NCBI GenBank assembly: GCA_013339895.1
Contig: JABACO010000133.1
Coordinates: forward strand, 24,842 to 88,841
Reading direction: 5' to 3'
DNA: 64,000 nt
From: Ephydatia muelleri
Lineage: Eukaryota; Porifera; Demospongiae; Spongillida; Spongillidae
The translations under genes and the position numbers were made by a program. The stretch's first letter is position 1, and the number at the start of each line of letters is the position of its first letter. The notes below the pieces were generated by a model. That model saw only the letters and a program-made list of their open reading frames with translations, was not told where the DNA came from and ran no database searches. This document shows positions 23,703 through 36,750 of the stretch, piece by piece.

Positions 23703-24483
23703 TAAGGCTTGAAACCTGTTAGTTTAGAAAAAACCGGTTGAAAGAGGTTATTAATATTTAAAAACCGGTCGGTGAAGGTGATAACCGGTTGGTAGAGGTT
23801 GTTTGTTTTAAAACAACCAGTTATTGCCGGTTTAACAATTAATTATCGATCATTTATGCATAATCGATAGGACCAAAAGTTAAACCAGCACAATCTCGGG
23901 CTTTGCCACATGGCAAGAAAGATGGTCCGCGTCGTACCCCTAAGAATGTCGCCTTATTGCTAGTGTCCAGCAAAGTCACCCTTCTGGATAGTTTTTCAAG
24001 TTTTCAAATTTTCCGTGAACTCCAAAGAGTTTCTGGCAAATGGTCCTTACGCATGGGCTATCCATCATAAAGTTATAGGGTACTGAATGTCCAGTTCGAG
24101 CGTTACGTATCTTTTGCTTGTCCTGTAAAATATGATAATATCATAGGGCTGATTTTGCTGGACACTGTTCCAAATATAATAAAGTTACTGTAAGTATCAC
24201 CATGCATGCAACGAAGAGATGAATCTCTCCAGTGTTCGCTTTCGTCCGCTTATTGTTTTCTCGCACCCAGCATTATTGGTAGATGTAAGACGGACGTGAC
24301 GCCACTTGCAACTCCTCAATAAAATATCAACCGGTCGGTTGTGGTTGCTTGATATTTTAACAACCGGTTGAAGCGGTTATTTAGCTGAAATACAGTGTAG
24401 AACCAGTTATTTAATTCTCGCAATCGGTTAACCGTCGGTTAACCTGTTAACCGGAGCTCCGACACAGCCGGTTTCAAGCCTTA
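23703..24483. mobile_element. Non-autonomous element with TAAGGCTTGAAACC ends, hAT-like
   Basis: The left end TAAGGCTTGAAACC and the inverted right end GGTTTCAAGCCTTA match. The flanks are TGTATGTG and TGTGTGTG (7 of 8), fitting an 8-bp duplication. The surrounding intron is uninterrupted in sister copies (17460, 56260). Both ends are dense in ACCGGTT words, likely transposase-binding repeats. No coding part is seen. Confidence 0.8.
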
Positions 24484-24884
24484 TGTGTGTGTGAGTGTTT
24501 GTACATGATGTGTGGGTGTGATCTGATGTATACACTTACACTGTATGTAACTGTTACTATGTGGTGATTGGGTGTAAATCTGTCAGCAGTGTGCCATCCA
24601 GTGCATGTAGCAGGTGCTTTAATTATTGAAGAACCAGGGCTACATGTGGATATGTACTACAGGGTCATTCCAAGTCAAATCATCATGCTTTATGCCACCA
24701 TGTGGAACACTTTTGTTATGACCTTGTTTTTAAAACAATAATACTACTTTAGGTAAATTAGGTGTTCTTTAGGTCTAAGTAAACATTGACAGCTAAGCCT
24801 CACCTTTAAAAGGCCTCGCTAAGCATACTATCCCTCCCCAGCATATAGCCACAGACCATAACCACCAAACAGGTATAGGGGTCT

Positions 24885-27346
24885 GGTTCCAGGCATGGTA
24901 TATATAAGAGAGGTCTGGGAAGGGTGACTCATTCAGTCATCAGCCACTGCAGTTCGTAGTCATGAACCGTAAGGAATTAGAAAAGTTAGCGTGTGAGGCC
25001 CTCTGTTATCAGCTGGAGTGGCAAAGCTTGCGATGACAGGAAACAAGGCGGCCCTGGTAGAGCGACTCTACCTACACCTTCAGGATCCCTCAAGCGAGCC
25101 AGAGCCAGAACGTTGAAGACGTGCCCGACACTACACCCAAGTCTGAAGATTCCAGCGAACCTTCGAGCGAGGGTGCAACAACCGAGTCAACTCCATACAT
25201 CTACTACCAGTTTGCCTCTGCCCTTCACTGGATCATGGCCACCAACTATGCAGCAGATCTGATCCACTACCTTGATGATTTCCTCCTGGCTGGCCCACCT
25301 GGACAACCCACCTGTAGTGAGTCAATGGAAACCATGCTTAGAGTGTGCATGAGGCTGGGGATCCCAGTTGCCTTGGACAAGCTGGAAGGTCCAGCGACCA
25401 CCATCACGTTCCTTGGCATCACTATCAACATCGCACTCCAACAGCTGCGGTTACCACCAGACAAGCTGCAAGAAATGACCCTCATGATCAAATCCTGGCT
25501 GGGAAAGCACAAGACCACGAAGAGGGACCTTCTGTCACTAATTGGCAAGCTGTCATGTGCTGCCAAAGTGGTTCCATCTGGTCGTCACTTCCTCCGTCGG
25601 CTGATAGAGTTGTCTACCACAGTCTCCAAGCTGCACCATCACATTCACCTTATCGTGGAGGCAAGGGAGGATATCATATGGTGGAACAGGTTCTTGCCCT
25701 CATGGAATGGGGCATCAATCTTCCTCGATCCCAACTGGGACACTGGGCTATGGAGCATACTTTAATGGGGCATGGTTCCGCAGTGATTACGATTTCTGCA
25801 GCACCCACCACCGAAAACCACTCCCAGGCACAGCATGAACTCTGGCACTATTCATGACGGACCTGAGTATGAACCTCCAGCCGGGGACTATCCAGGCGTA
25901 TATATCAGCAGTGTCATTCCAAAAACAATTGTAGCCCCTTAGTTTCCAATCTGCATACCTTTTCTCACAGTTGTTCTGCTCAATGAGGTAGACAATTTCA
26001 CAATATATGTACATTAGCATACCCAATTATATTTGATTAGTCCAATACATGTACAGGCTCTTGTATAAATAATGTTGTTCCCTACTGTGCGTGTTTTGAA
26101 TGACTACTGTTTGCACCTAATGAAGGGCATGCTTGTTAATTTGATACAAAATGGAAGGTTTTATGGAGGACATACATGTACCTTTCAATAAATGTGTTAT
26201 GTATGTCAATGCCAATTTATTTTAGATAGTTGCCAACAGCATTTTACATCTTTTTTGATTAACTTAGTGGGAAAATGGTATGATGGCCTGGGATTTTGAT
26301 TTAAAGGCAGGTAGCCTAATTTAAGTCCCCCTAAAATAGTCTGGTCAGTTGATTTTCAAGCACTTGTCTTATCGTAACACCCAGCCACAGTGTTTTTAAT
26401 GAATATCATATCACCCTGTTTACAGTTGACATAAATCTTGCTCTTAGAGCAGCACTGGCTTCCTGTATCTCATTTCTGCTTAGTGAATATGTTCTACCAG
26501 TTGCATTGACAGAGGTCAGAACATCAGAGAGGTCTACATCCAGGTGATCCTCGTTCTTTGGCTCAGTGTCTTACCTACGCCTTATGGATGGTCACAGGAG
26601 TCCAGCGAGCCACAACCAGGCATCGAATGTTCCATGCCAGCAGCCCACCTCAAGCCAAAACATCAACCAATTACAAACGAGAGCTAGGGCAGATGCTTTC
26701 AGAACTTGACATGGATCACAAACCATCTCACATCGCTTGGAGCTCAAGCAGCCATCACGCTGGGCTTCTTCGGTCTGCTAAGGGTCAGCGAGTTATAGTA
26801 CCCAACCATGTGGATTTAACCCTGACCAGCTCCTTACCACAAGGACATCACCATGCGTAAGGACAGCATGGTAGTTGTGATTAAGAAATCGAAGACAGAC
26901 CAGAGGGGGGAAAATTGCCTGATCAAACATTGGTCAGGACACACACCACGTGCTGCCCACACCCTCCGCAAGCAGAGATACCTAGTTTCAGCTGACATGA
27001 TCTGCAAGGAAACCCTTGTTTTCTGTTTGAATCAGGGACAGCCACTCACAGCCAGGGCACTGAGAATTGATCCTGCATCATCTGATCCGGAGGTGTGGTT
27101 ATAGCACAAAGTTTGTACCACACCCACAGCCTAGAATTGGAGCAGCAACAGCAGTGTCTAGGAGTGGTCTACCCCAGCAACGATCAGGAACCTAGGTAGA
27201 TGGCGGAGTGAAGCCTACAAGGTGTACACGCGTCACCCTCTGACACAGTCCTAAGACAGTGCAGTCATAGCCTCAGCTCAGTAACATTTACACACTCACC
27301 TTGGCACATGCACACATGTTGTATTTGTACTCCCATGCCTGGAACC
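24885..27346 (+). mobile_element. DIRS-like (tyrosine-recombinase) retroelement fossil, long form 2
   Basis: Same family and same flanks as 17864-20260, with inverted TGGTTCCAGGCATG ends. Parts seen are an acidic N-terminal part (about 24962-25160), a reverse transcriptase with its YLDD box (about 25160-25600), an RNase H start (about 25680-25765) and a tyrosine recombinase (about 26700-27100). The RT part is the better preserved of the two copies. It is broken, with several breaks. Confidence 0.75.
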
Positions 27347-28215
27347 ATAAACCCACCTTTAACCCTATTGGGGTATATAGTTACACTATAACTTGGGTGG
27401 CACTCTCAGGGCTTCTACCCCAATAGCCACCTAACCATTGCCAGCATAATGGTTTGGAACACAGGCCGACCCAATGATAGCCAGCACTTGTCATTGGTCC
27501 CTGTTGGCTAGGTAGCAATCGTCCAGCTGTGGCTGTTGCCTGCCCCCTCAGTGGGCAAAACAGTGACAGTGAACATGGGGCAGTAATTCTCTGTGCATTA
27601 CCCTGACAGCTACCAAATATCAGGCACACTTAGTGAAAGGGGGAACATCCAGGGAAAGCAATATTATGTTGTTACCAACTTTCGTTATCTTGTCCTGTTA
27701 GTCCTTGGTTGACAACTTTAAGCACGAACACAATCAATATGGGCTTTTCATGCTGATAATGATATATCTATTAGGTTGAAAATGAAAATGGCAATTAAGT
27801 TTGAAATTATTGCAACAAAATGTGTTACTCCGAAAGTTCATTTATATAAATTCCCCCTTTTTGCCAGTCGTGAGACTACCATGTATTTCAGTTCATACCC
27901 CAAAAATGTCAGTGCCAAGAGAAGGTATTAAATAAGAGAGAGAATTACAAGTTGCTGGTACAATACTTCATACTCCAAAGGACTCTGGACGCCCTATCTG
28001 TATTTTAATACTCTTCATACCCACCTTCTGTAACGTTTTGTGTATAGCCTTATTTTTCCTTCCCTTGGCTCTGTCCCTTCCCTCCCACCCATCTGCCATC
28101 TTACCTACCACCTTTGACCTCCCTTAGTACAGAAATGTTACATCTGTCATATGTTATGTTTCAACATCCACCTCCACTTGTCCAGCCTCTAGTTATAATG
28201 AAATTTGTATTGCAG

Positions 28216-28314
28216 AATGGTTGCAGTCCATTGTATGCAGCAGGTTTTTATCGACATCTTGGTGTAGTGAAGACACTATTGGAGGCTGGAGCAAATATCA
28301 ATCAGGTTGCTAAT
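28216..28314 (+). CDS. Type A ankyrin exon (intact)
   Basis: 99 nt with acceptor TATTGCAG and donor GTAGGT. It reads NGCSPLYAAGFYRHLGVV then KTLLEAGANINQVAN. FYRH replaces the usual GH turn, a slightly degenerate repeat. Confidence 0.75.
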
Positions 28315-30021
28315 GTAGGTACATGTACACATACATGATGTTCATTGAACTGCAATTGTACCTGTACAACACAGCCGATTGTATATAAAATAAAGCTACA
28401 GTACTATACATGTATTGAACATGCTGAGCTATTGAATCTTGAGAAAAGCTTTGAACTTACATGTATGTATGTCTTATCTTTCACATGCATTTAGTGTACA
28501 TGTGTACTGTGTTGGAGCTGTTTGGTGTGTCATTTTGTATCCATGCTTGTGTATTGTAATTGCATGACAACTGTGTCTGTGCTGGTCATTGGTGTGTTGC
28601 ATGTCCAGCTGCAATGGTGTGCATTTGATTAAACTTACTGTGTATATTGTGTCTACGAATGAATGCAAGAAAATAAAGTCTTGAACTTTCATCGATCAGG
28701 ATTGAGAGAAAATGTTTCTCTCAATCCTGACGAAAGTTAAACGCTTATTTTGTTGCGTTCTTTTGTACACACATGGTATAATCAATGATCTATGTATTAG
28801 ATGGGCATTCCGTATTGAAACACTGTAGCATCCATTCATCCAGATGCGTGTGTGCATATGTGTTGTGACTACAAGTACACATGTGGTATGCAATAGTGCA
28901 CGTGTGCATGTACACTGTGCATGTAGATAAGCATGTGAGTAGACTTCATAGTAATGGTAGTCTGTTATTCTAGACAGTACAATGTACACTGTAGTTACAC
29001 CTACATTCACATATACATGTATCTTGCTGGGGGGTCACATCCATTTTTGTTTCCGTCATCTTCTCTCCCCCCTCCCCACCCCTCCCCTTCCATCTATCTC
29101 CCCGTTTTCAGCATTGTACAGTACGTCTGAGTTGTTATGTATTCATACATACATTGCAATGATGGCATTGTTCTGAAGTAACTCCTATAGTAGTTAACTT
29201 GTCCTTGGAAACTGGTTCAAAGAACTTGCACTGGCAGCTTAGAATATTGCTTGTACATTGTACATAGAGATATTTCCCTCAATTCAGTAACAAGGTTGAC
29301 GAGGTAACTACATGTGCAGTACCACTGATGTGTGTTTGTTCGTGTGTAAATGTAAGCATGATGTCATTCAATGCATGTATTCTCACATTCCAGTCAGCAT
29401 GTGGGCCATGTGCACCTGTATCCTAGTAGTTGTAATTAGAGCACTACGGTCCACAGCCTTGTACGTCAGTCAGCTAGCAGTATGCACTTCATGGGGTGTA
29501 CATTGAATTCTGTGCATTTACTGTCAGGGGTAAATGTCCAGTGTACATGTCATTATGATAATGGTCCGTATTAAACACGATACATATATGTGCACACATA
29601 GCTTATGGACCAATCGTCTTGGAGGCAATAGTCAATTTAATTGATAGGCATTTTTGCATAAGGATTCCCCTGGCTTCTCCATGTACTTGATACCTATTGT
29701 ACTGTAGCTATTTTTCCCAATCCATTGTGTGTTGCCCTGTCACACACACCAAATCGATTACTGTAGTACATTCTGCACACTGCCACACATACACATGTAC
29801 ACACACACAATCACATACAAATACAGAATACTATCTAAGGTCCAAATGCATGTCTTAAATACATGTTCTGTATCAAATACAGTACATTGTGCATAAATGG
29901 TCTTAATTGGGGTGGAGTGAGGAGGGGGGGACACATTGTGGCAGTGAAATTGTTTAAACCCGGAACCACTTTTCATGTGACAGTTCTATAACTTCTTGTT
30001 ATGATGACATTTGTATTGCAG
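28315..30021 (+). repeat. Intronic repeated unit, copy 4
   Basis: Holds hairpin MITE copy 3 (28649-28774), the empty site of the 8195 hAT at about 28998, and the uninterrupted counterpart of 9376-10166 plus 14990-15230. This allowed the insertions in the earlier copy to be mapped. No gene is recognised. Confidence 0.75.
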
Positions 30022-30119
30022 GGTGGTTGCAGTCCATTATACACAGCAAGTAGGAACGGACATCTTGATGTAGTGAGACACTATCGGAGGCTGGAGCTAA
30101 TATCAATCAGGCCACTAAG
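30022..30119 (+). pseudogene. Type A ankyrin exon with a one-base deletion
   Basis: Normal acceptor and donor (GTACAG) but 98 nt. One A is missing in GTGA(A)GACAC near 30076, after GGCSPLYTASRNGHLDVV. Its downstream intron is closest to that of the exon at 15239, so the two are recent duplicates. Confidence 0.75.
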
Positions 30120-30473
30120 GTACAGTAGGTAGACATGTATTCAGTGGTTACAAGGATTGTCACACATGTCCATACATTGTATCTCCCTTACACTGGTTAC
30201 ATGTGGCTCCTTGTTATACATGTAGTACCACTTCCTACTCCCACCTTCATACATGTACATGTATCAAATTGCCTTTGCCATTTGCCATGACATGTGCAGT
30301 AGGTGCTATACTATAAGCCTGGTAATTTATCATGATGTAGTCTAACATGTACATGTATTGTGTAACATAACTATTGTACTGTAGCTATATTTCCCAGTCC
30401 ATTGTGTGCTGCAACCCACCTCCACAATCACATAACCAACACAGAATAACACAGTATATATACACATACAATA

Positions 30474-31930
30474 GCGGTCAAATTAAACATCACACATCGG
30501 CTTAGTGGTACGACCGTGCGACGAATATATGGCTTCGTTTTTAGGTTAATTTGGCTCTGTATCGTTTAAACGCTGACTATTTAGCACATTGCCAATTAAT
30601 CGTTTTAGGTTAGTTTTTATATTCGGCTCGCTATTATACACGTGCTTCAGTTGATAAAGATGACTATCTGAAGCTCGCATGTTATGTCTTGCTCGCAAAG
30701 GCTACAAGGCTCCTACAATATGTAACCTACTGAAGGTCGAAATTCTATCGTGTAGTCGTAAAAACGTATTTTTGTTTTTGAAGAAGTACGCGGAAACCCA
30801 CAACAATGCTTGAAAGCCGGGCTCAGGGCGTTTGTCCAAGGTGACTGCAGAATTTAAGGCCTTATTTGAGCAAACAGATGCATGCATATCGACGACGAAA
30901 CAACTGCGCACAACTCCACCGGCTGTTACAGTCACGTGGCTATAAGATAAGTCTTTGCAACTGTTCTTGCTGCAGGAATGGACATTTCGCGGTAGTGCAT
31001 ACTGCCAGCTCGTACGCAATGTTAACCAATTATATGCGGAAGACGCAAATTTGCGTACGAAGCCCTGGCCGTGTATAGCATGCATTGTCAGTGGTTATGA
31101 TAATTGTATATAGACGGCCGTAAACGAGTGATTGTTACCATGCAACAGCTAAGTCTGTGCAAAAGTTCAATAGCTATATCTTACAGTCTCATGTAGGGGG
31201 AGGGTGCAGTGCTGACACTGCACACTCAGCGCACATACATGTACACGGCTATCAACATATTACTATATAAGTACATTCTTTTTTTTTGGTTACCAACATA
31301 TAAGTACACTCAGCGTACAACCATGTATGCTAAGTCCACTCAGCGTATATTACTTAACTACACTCTACCAGCTACATATCCATGCAGCTCAATCAGAGAC
31401 TATGTATACCCGGCCAATGATCATCTCTGACTCAAAAGTGTTGCGTCGATGACAACCGCTGCAAAGCGAACCTCGCAAGATCACACACAAAAAAACATAC
31501 CACGCCGTGCGGTATACAGTACGGACGTTTTCTGATACCATGCATGAAACAATTCCGCATGTAATCGGTTATTAAACAGAAGCGGCTGGAGTGGGCCAAG
31601 ATGAATTTAATGGATGCAATTTTGAGACTTTTTGTGGACTGATGAGTGTAGTGTCCAAATGAAGAGCCACAGGCGATTTTGCTGCTGTGAATCGACAATC
31701 TCCAAAGCCTAAGCCAAGGCACATGTTCAGGTCCTTCTTTTCTAAAAGCGCGTACTGTCTGCATCATTCAAGCGCACGATGCAAAGACGAAGACTAAGCC
31801 ACCCGCTAGTTAACATTTTCTAGGTGCCGATATAGGTTTCGTTTGTTTAATAGTTTTGAATAGTCTTTTTAGATCTGCATCGTCGCCAGAATTGTAGCAC
31901 TAGACGATGTGTGGTGTTTGATTTGACCGC
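30474..31930. mobile_element. TA-flanked element with 25-base inverted ends, no transposase seen
   Basis: The left end GCGGTCAAATTAAACATCAC and the right end (inverted GCGGTCAAATCAAACACCAC) are flanked by TA on both sides. The intron continues across it in sister copies (ACACATAGAATGGGAG). Inside lies copy B of the dispersed repeat (31018-31580). Two minus-strand open frames of 111 and 127 codons are unrecognised. TA duplication suggests Tc1/mariner or ISL2EU-type mobilisation. Confidence 0.8.
31018..31580. repeat. Dispersed repeat, copy B
   Basis: Counterpart of 308-905, here inside the TA-flanked element. Conserved blocks include GCGGAAGACGCAAATTTGCG and GACGGCCGTAAA. Confidence 0.7.
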
Positions 31931-32314
31931 TACTGTAGAATGGGAGTCTGTAAACTGACATAGACTTACGGATGGGCCCACACAACCCTCTGCCCACGCT
32001 ATGCAATTTCAGTGTCATGGAACTGCTGAATAACAAGCGTTTGCAGGTTTTCGTTTTCAAAGTTCCAACATATTCTATTATCAATGGTGTGTGTGTTTGT
32101 ATGTACATGTGTGGTGTCCATGTGTTGTAACAGCTGCCCTTTCATCATCACTCTTCCTCTTCTGGTCTTCACAAGAGTTGTGTTTCCACACCAGTTGACA
32201 CATGATGCACACAACATGACCTACCCACAATATTATTATTTAGACAATAGAGGAAGTGATTCGTGCAATCTGATTGGTCAATTGCAGGTATCTAAACGTG
32301 ATTAGAAACCTAGA

Positions 32315-34170
32315 GAGGGACTCTAAGTGCCCTGGGCACTTAGAGTCCCTCCCACTAGCACTTAGCATTCCTCCCACTAGCACTTAGAATCCCCCCCACT
32401 TAGAATGCCCCCCCACTTGCACTTAAATTCCCCCCCACTGGCACTTAGAATCCCCCCTCTGGCACTTAGAATCCCCCCACTACACTTAGAATCCCTCCCC
32501 ACTAGCACTTAGAATCCCCCCCACTTTAGAATCCCCCCCACTTGCACTTAGAATCCCCCCCACTGGCACTTAGAATCCCCCCCACTGGCACTTAGAATCC
32601 CCCCCCCCCACTGGTACTTAGAATCCCCCCACTGGCACTTAGAATCCCCCCCTCTGGCCTTAGAATCCCTCCCACTAGCACTTAGAATCCGCCCCTCTGG
32701 CACTTAGAATCCCCCCCACTGGCACTTAGAAATCCCCCCCCCACTGGTACTTAGAATCCCCCCACTGGCACTTAGAATCCCCCCCCTCTGGCACTTAGAA
32801 TCCCTCCCACTGGCACTTAGAATCCCTCCCTCTGGCACTTAGAATCCCCCCCACTGGCACTTAGAATCCCTCCCGCTGGCACTTAGAATCCCTCCCACTG
32901 GCACTTAGAATCCCTCCCACTGGCACTTAGAATCCCTCCCACTGGCACTTAGAATCCCTCCCACTGGCACTTAGAATCCCCCCCACTGCCCCACTAGCAC
33001 TTAGAATCCCTCCCTCTGGCACTTAGAATCCCCCCCACTGGCACTTAGAATCCCTCCCACTGGCACTTAGAATCCCTCCCACTGGCACTTAGAATCCCTC
33101 CCTCTGGCACTTAGAATCCCCCCCTTTCGCACTTAGAATCCCTCCCACTGGCACTTAGAATCCCCCCCACTGGCACTTAGAATCCCCCCCACTGGCACTT
33201 AGAATCCCTCCCACTGGCACTTAGAATCCCTCCCACTGGCACTTAGAATCCCTCCCTCTGGCACTTAGAATCCCTCCCTCTGGCACTTAGAATCCCCCCC
33301 TCTGGCACTTAGAATCACCCCTTTGGCACTTAGAATCCCTCCCTCTGGCACTTAGAATCCCCCCACTGGCACTTAGAATCCCTCCCACTGGCACTTAGAA
33401 TCCCTCCCTCTGGCACTTAGAATCCCCCCACTGGCACTTAGAATCCCTCCCACTGGCACTTAGAATCCCCCCCACTGGCACTTAGAATCCCCCCCCACTG
33501 CCCCCACTAGCACTTAGAATCCCTCCCTCTAGCACTTAGAATCCCCCCCACTGGCACTTAGAATCCCTCCCACTGGCACTTAGAATCCCTCCCTCTGGCA
33601 CTTAGAATCCCCCCCTTTCGCACTTAGAATCCCTCCCACTGGCACTTAGAATCCCTCCCTCTGGCACTTAGAATCCCTCCCACTGGCACTTAGAATCCCC
33701 CCCACTGGCACTTAGAATCCCCCCCCCACTGGCACTTAGAATCCCTCCCACTGGCACTTAGAATCCCTCCCTCTGGCACTTAGAATCCCTCCCTCTGGCA
33801 CTTAGAATCCCCCCCTCTGGCACTTAGAATCACCCCTTTGGCACTTAGAATCCCTCCCTCTGGCACTTAGAAATCCCCCACTGGCACTTAGAATCCCTCC
33901 CACTGGCACTTAGAATCCCCCCACTGGCACTTAGAATCCCTCCCACTGGCACTTAGAATCCCTCCCTCTGGCACTTAGAATCCCCCCCACTTAGAATCCC
34001 TCCCACTGGCACTTAGAATCCCCCCCACTGGCACTTAGAATCCCTCCCACTGGCACTTAGAATCCCCCCCCAACTGGCACTTAGAATCCCTCCCACTGGC
34101 ACTTAGAATCCCCCCCCTCTGGCACTTAGAATCCCCCCCTCTGGCACTTAGAAACCCTCCCGCTGGCACT
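32315..34170. repeat. 1.85-kb minisatellite, ~22-bp unit
   Basis: About 85 head-to-tail units of GGCACTTAGAATCCCTCCCA with CT/CC variants (CCCTCCCACT, CCCTCCCTCT, CCCCCCCACT). The first unit is preceded by its own inverted copy, forming an 18-base perfect palindrome at 32315-32351. Rare variants (CCCCACTGCCCCACTAG, CCCCCCTTTCG, ATCACCCCTTTGG) recur about 505-510 bases apart, showing a higher-order repeat. The strand is strongly C-rich. Confidence 0.9.
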
Positions 34171-34440
34171 TTTTAAAATTTTGAATACTCCTTTTTAAAT
34201 ATTAAATAGCATGAGTTGCGTACATGATATATTGAAGTGTTAGCTCAGTGCTCATTGATACTCTGAGCATTACTAGTACATGTATGTTGTTCCATACTTA
34301 AAATTTACGTTTGCACAAGAGTGGAAATTATACGTTCCAGGTACGACGTTCTTCGTTGCATTTGGAGACTCTGTGCCAGCATGTTTTGATATCATCGGCA
34401 AAGGCATGGACACGGTACCCACTCGTTTTGATGCATTGCA
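34171..34440. other. Unmatched stretch right of the minisatellite
   Basis: 270 bases, AT-rich on the left, are not found in sister introns. With 32247-32314 they probably form the flanks of the insert that brought or grew the minisatellite. An open frame at 34280-34462 is unrecognised. Confidence 0.4.
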
Positions 34441-34793
34441 ATTCAAAATACACTGTATGTAACTGTTACTGTGTGGTGATTGGGTGTAAATCTGTCAGCA
34501 GTGTGTCATCCAGTGCATGTAGCAGGTGCTTTGATTATTGAAGAACCAGGGCTACATGTAGATATCTACTACAGGGTCATTCCAAGTCAAATCATCATGC
34601 TTTATGCCACCATGTCCTCTCATGTGGAACACTTTTGTTATGAGCTTGTTGAACAATTAGATGTGTTGTTTAGGTCTAAGTAAACATTGTCAGCAAAGCG
34701 ATAACATCAAAGACCTAGCTAAGCATACTATGTCTCCCAGCATATAGCCACAGACCATAACCACCAAACAGGATTAGGGGTGTGGTTCCAGGC

Positions 34794-35794
34794 ATGGTAT
34801 ATGGTATACATGTATATTGGATTGGAGCAGCGACAGCAGTGTCTAGGAGTGGTCTACCCCCAGCAAAGATCAAGAACCTAGGCAGATGGCGGATTGAAGC
34901 CTACAAGGTGTACACGCGTCGCCCTCTGACACAGCCCTAAGACAGTGCAGTCATAGCCTCAGCTCACATAGTTGCCAATTTTTTGACAAAAATTCCGGGA
35001 CCGGAAGCCACACACCCTACCACACCCACTTTTCGTCGCATTCCTGTATTAGTTACAAAGATCTATTGCTATTAACACATGTACATAGCTGCAAATATTA
35101 ACTAACTATTGATTTAGATATCATCACATAGGCCTAGTCATCCATTCCTTCCCTAGAGTCACTGAAGTAGCCTTTTTACACTTCCTTAGCAGTTCTGGAG
35201 GGATTTCTGCATCATAGCAACAGCTGTCTGCATTGAATTTGTCCAGGACTGTCACTTCCTCGACAAGGCGTGGATACAGGAGTTTCAAGGAACTTACACA
35301 TGACAGTCCCTGTCAGTGTCAGTATGCAGTGTAGCACTGTATTTACATTATTATAGTGTAATTACATAATGATTATATAGCTTTTTGAAACTGTCATAGT
35401 TATACATTACCTTTGGAGCTCACTCCTATCCCTTGAAACACCTGTATCCACACTTGTCAAAGTGACAGTCCCCTTTGTGGCCGTTTCTTCGTTGAAAGTG
35501 GCTCATCTTGTGCTTAGCCATGCACAAATGCTGGAACAGCTGTCAATCATTTCTTATGGTTTAAACACGTCGACAACCTATTCATCATAGACAAATTAGG
35601 GGGTGTGACCGAACAGATAAGTAGTTGTTTTTAAAATAGAATTCCGGGACAATGGGGCCATCCAGGACAAGGGTACGAAATCCGGTAGTGTCCCGGACGT
35701 TTCAGGACAGTTGACAACTATTAGCTCAGTAACATTTACACACTCACCTTGGCACATGCACACATGTTGTATTTGTACTCCCATGCCTGGAACC
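34794..35794. mobile_element. DIRS-like fossil, short form, split by another element
   Basis: Same ends (TGGTTCCAGGCATG, inverted) and same short build as 6293-6532. It is interrupted by the element at 34967-35722. Flanks match the other copies of the intronic unit. Confidence 0.65.
34967..35722. mobile_element. Short DNA element with ATAGTTG ends inside the DIRS-like relic
   Basis: ATAGTTGCCAA at the left faces TTGACAACTAT at the right, and AGCTCA is repeated on both sides (34961-34966 and 35723-35728). Sister copies read straight through (CAGCTCAGTAACATTTACAC). On the minus strand 35150-35280 has an open acidic stretch (about 35 codons) that looks coding but is unrecognised. The family is unknown; it is possibly hAT-like. 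Confidence 0.65.
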
Positions 35795-36651
35795 ATAAAC
35801 CCACCTTAAACCCTATTGGGGGTATATAGTTACACTATAACTTGGGTGGCACTCTCAGGGCTTCTACCCCAATAGCCACCTAACCATTGCCAGCGTAATG
35901 GTTTGGAACACAGGCCGACCCGATGATAGCCAGCGCTTGTCATTGGTCCCTGTTGGCTAGGTAGCAATCGTCCAGCTGTGGCTGTTGCCTGCTCCCTCAG
36001 TGGGCAGAACAGTGACAGTGAACATGGGCAGTAATCTCTGTGCATTACCCTGACAGCTACCAAATATCAGGCACACTGTGTGAAAGGGAAGCATCCCAGG
36101 GAAAGCATTAATTAGATATTGTGTTGCTACTAACTTTCGTTATCTTGTCCTGTTAGTCTTTGGTTGACAACCATTAGCACAAACATACGCTGATAATGAA
36201 ATATCTATTAGGTTGAAAATGAAATGGCTATTAAGTTTGAAATTATGCAACAAAATGTGCTACTCGAAAAGCTCATTTATTTAAATTCCCCCTTTTTGCC
36301 AGTCATGATGAGTACCATGTATTCAGTTCATACCCAAAAAATCAGTGCCAAGAGAAGGTATTAATTACAGAGAGTGTTGCAAGTTGCTGGTACAATACTT
36401 CATACTCCAAAGGACTCTGGACGCCCTATCTGTTGTTACTCTATACTCTTCTATACCCACCTTCTGTAACGTTTAGTGTAAAGCCTATTTTTCCTTCCCC
36501 TGGCTCTGTCTCTTTCCCTCCCACCCATCTGTCATCTTACCCTCCACCTTTGACCTCCCTTTGTGCATAAATGTTACATCTGTCCTGTGTTATGTTTCAA
36601 CACCCACCTCCACTTGTCCAGCCTCCGGTTATGATGACATTTGTATTGCAG

Positions 36652-36750
36652 GATGGTTGGAGTCCATTGAATGCAGCAAGTTTTGGTGGACATCTTGGTG
36701 TAGTGAAGACACTATTGGAGGCTGGAGCTAATATCAACCAGGTTGCTAAT
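36652..36750 (+). CDS. Type A ankyrin exon (intact)
   Basis: 99 nt with acceptor TATTGCAG and donor GTAGGT. It reads DGWSPLNAASFGGHLGVV then KTLLEAGANINQVAN. Its donor-side intron matches that after 28216, marking a recent unit duplication. Confidence 0.75.

Noticed and set aside
32315-34170. Possible CRISPR array
   Set aside because: Units are contiguous with no unique spacers, the repeat is low-complexity, and the genome is animal; it is a minisatellite.
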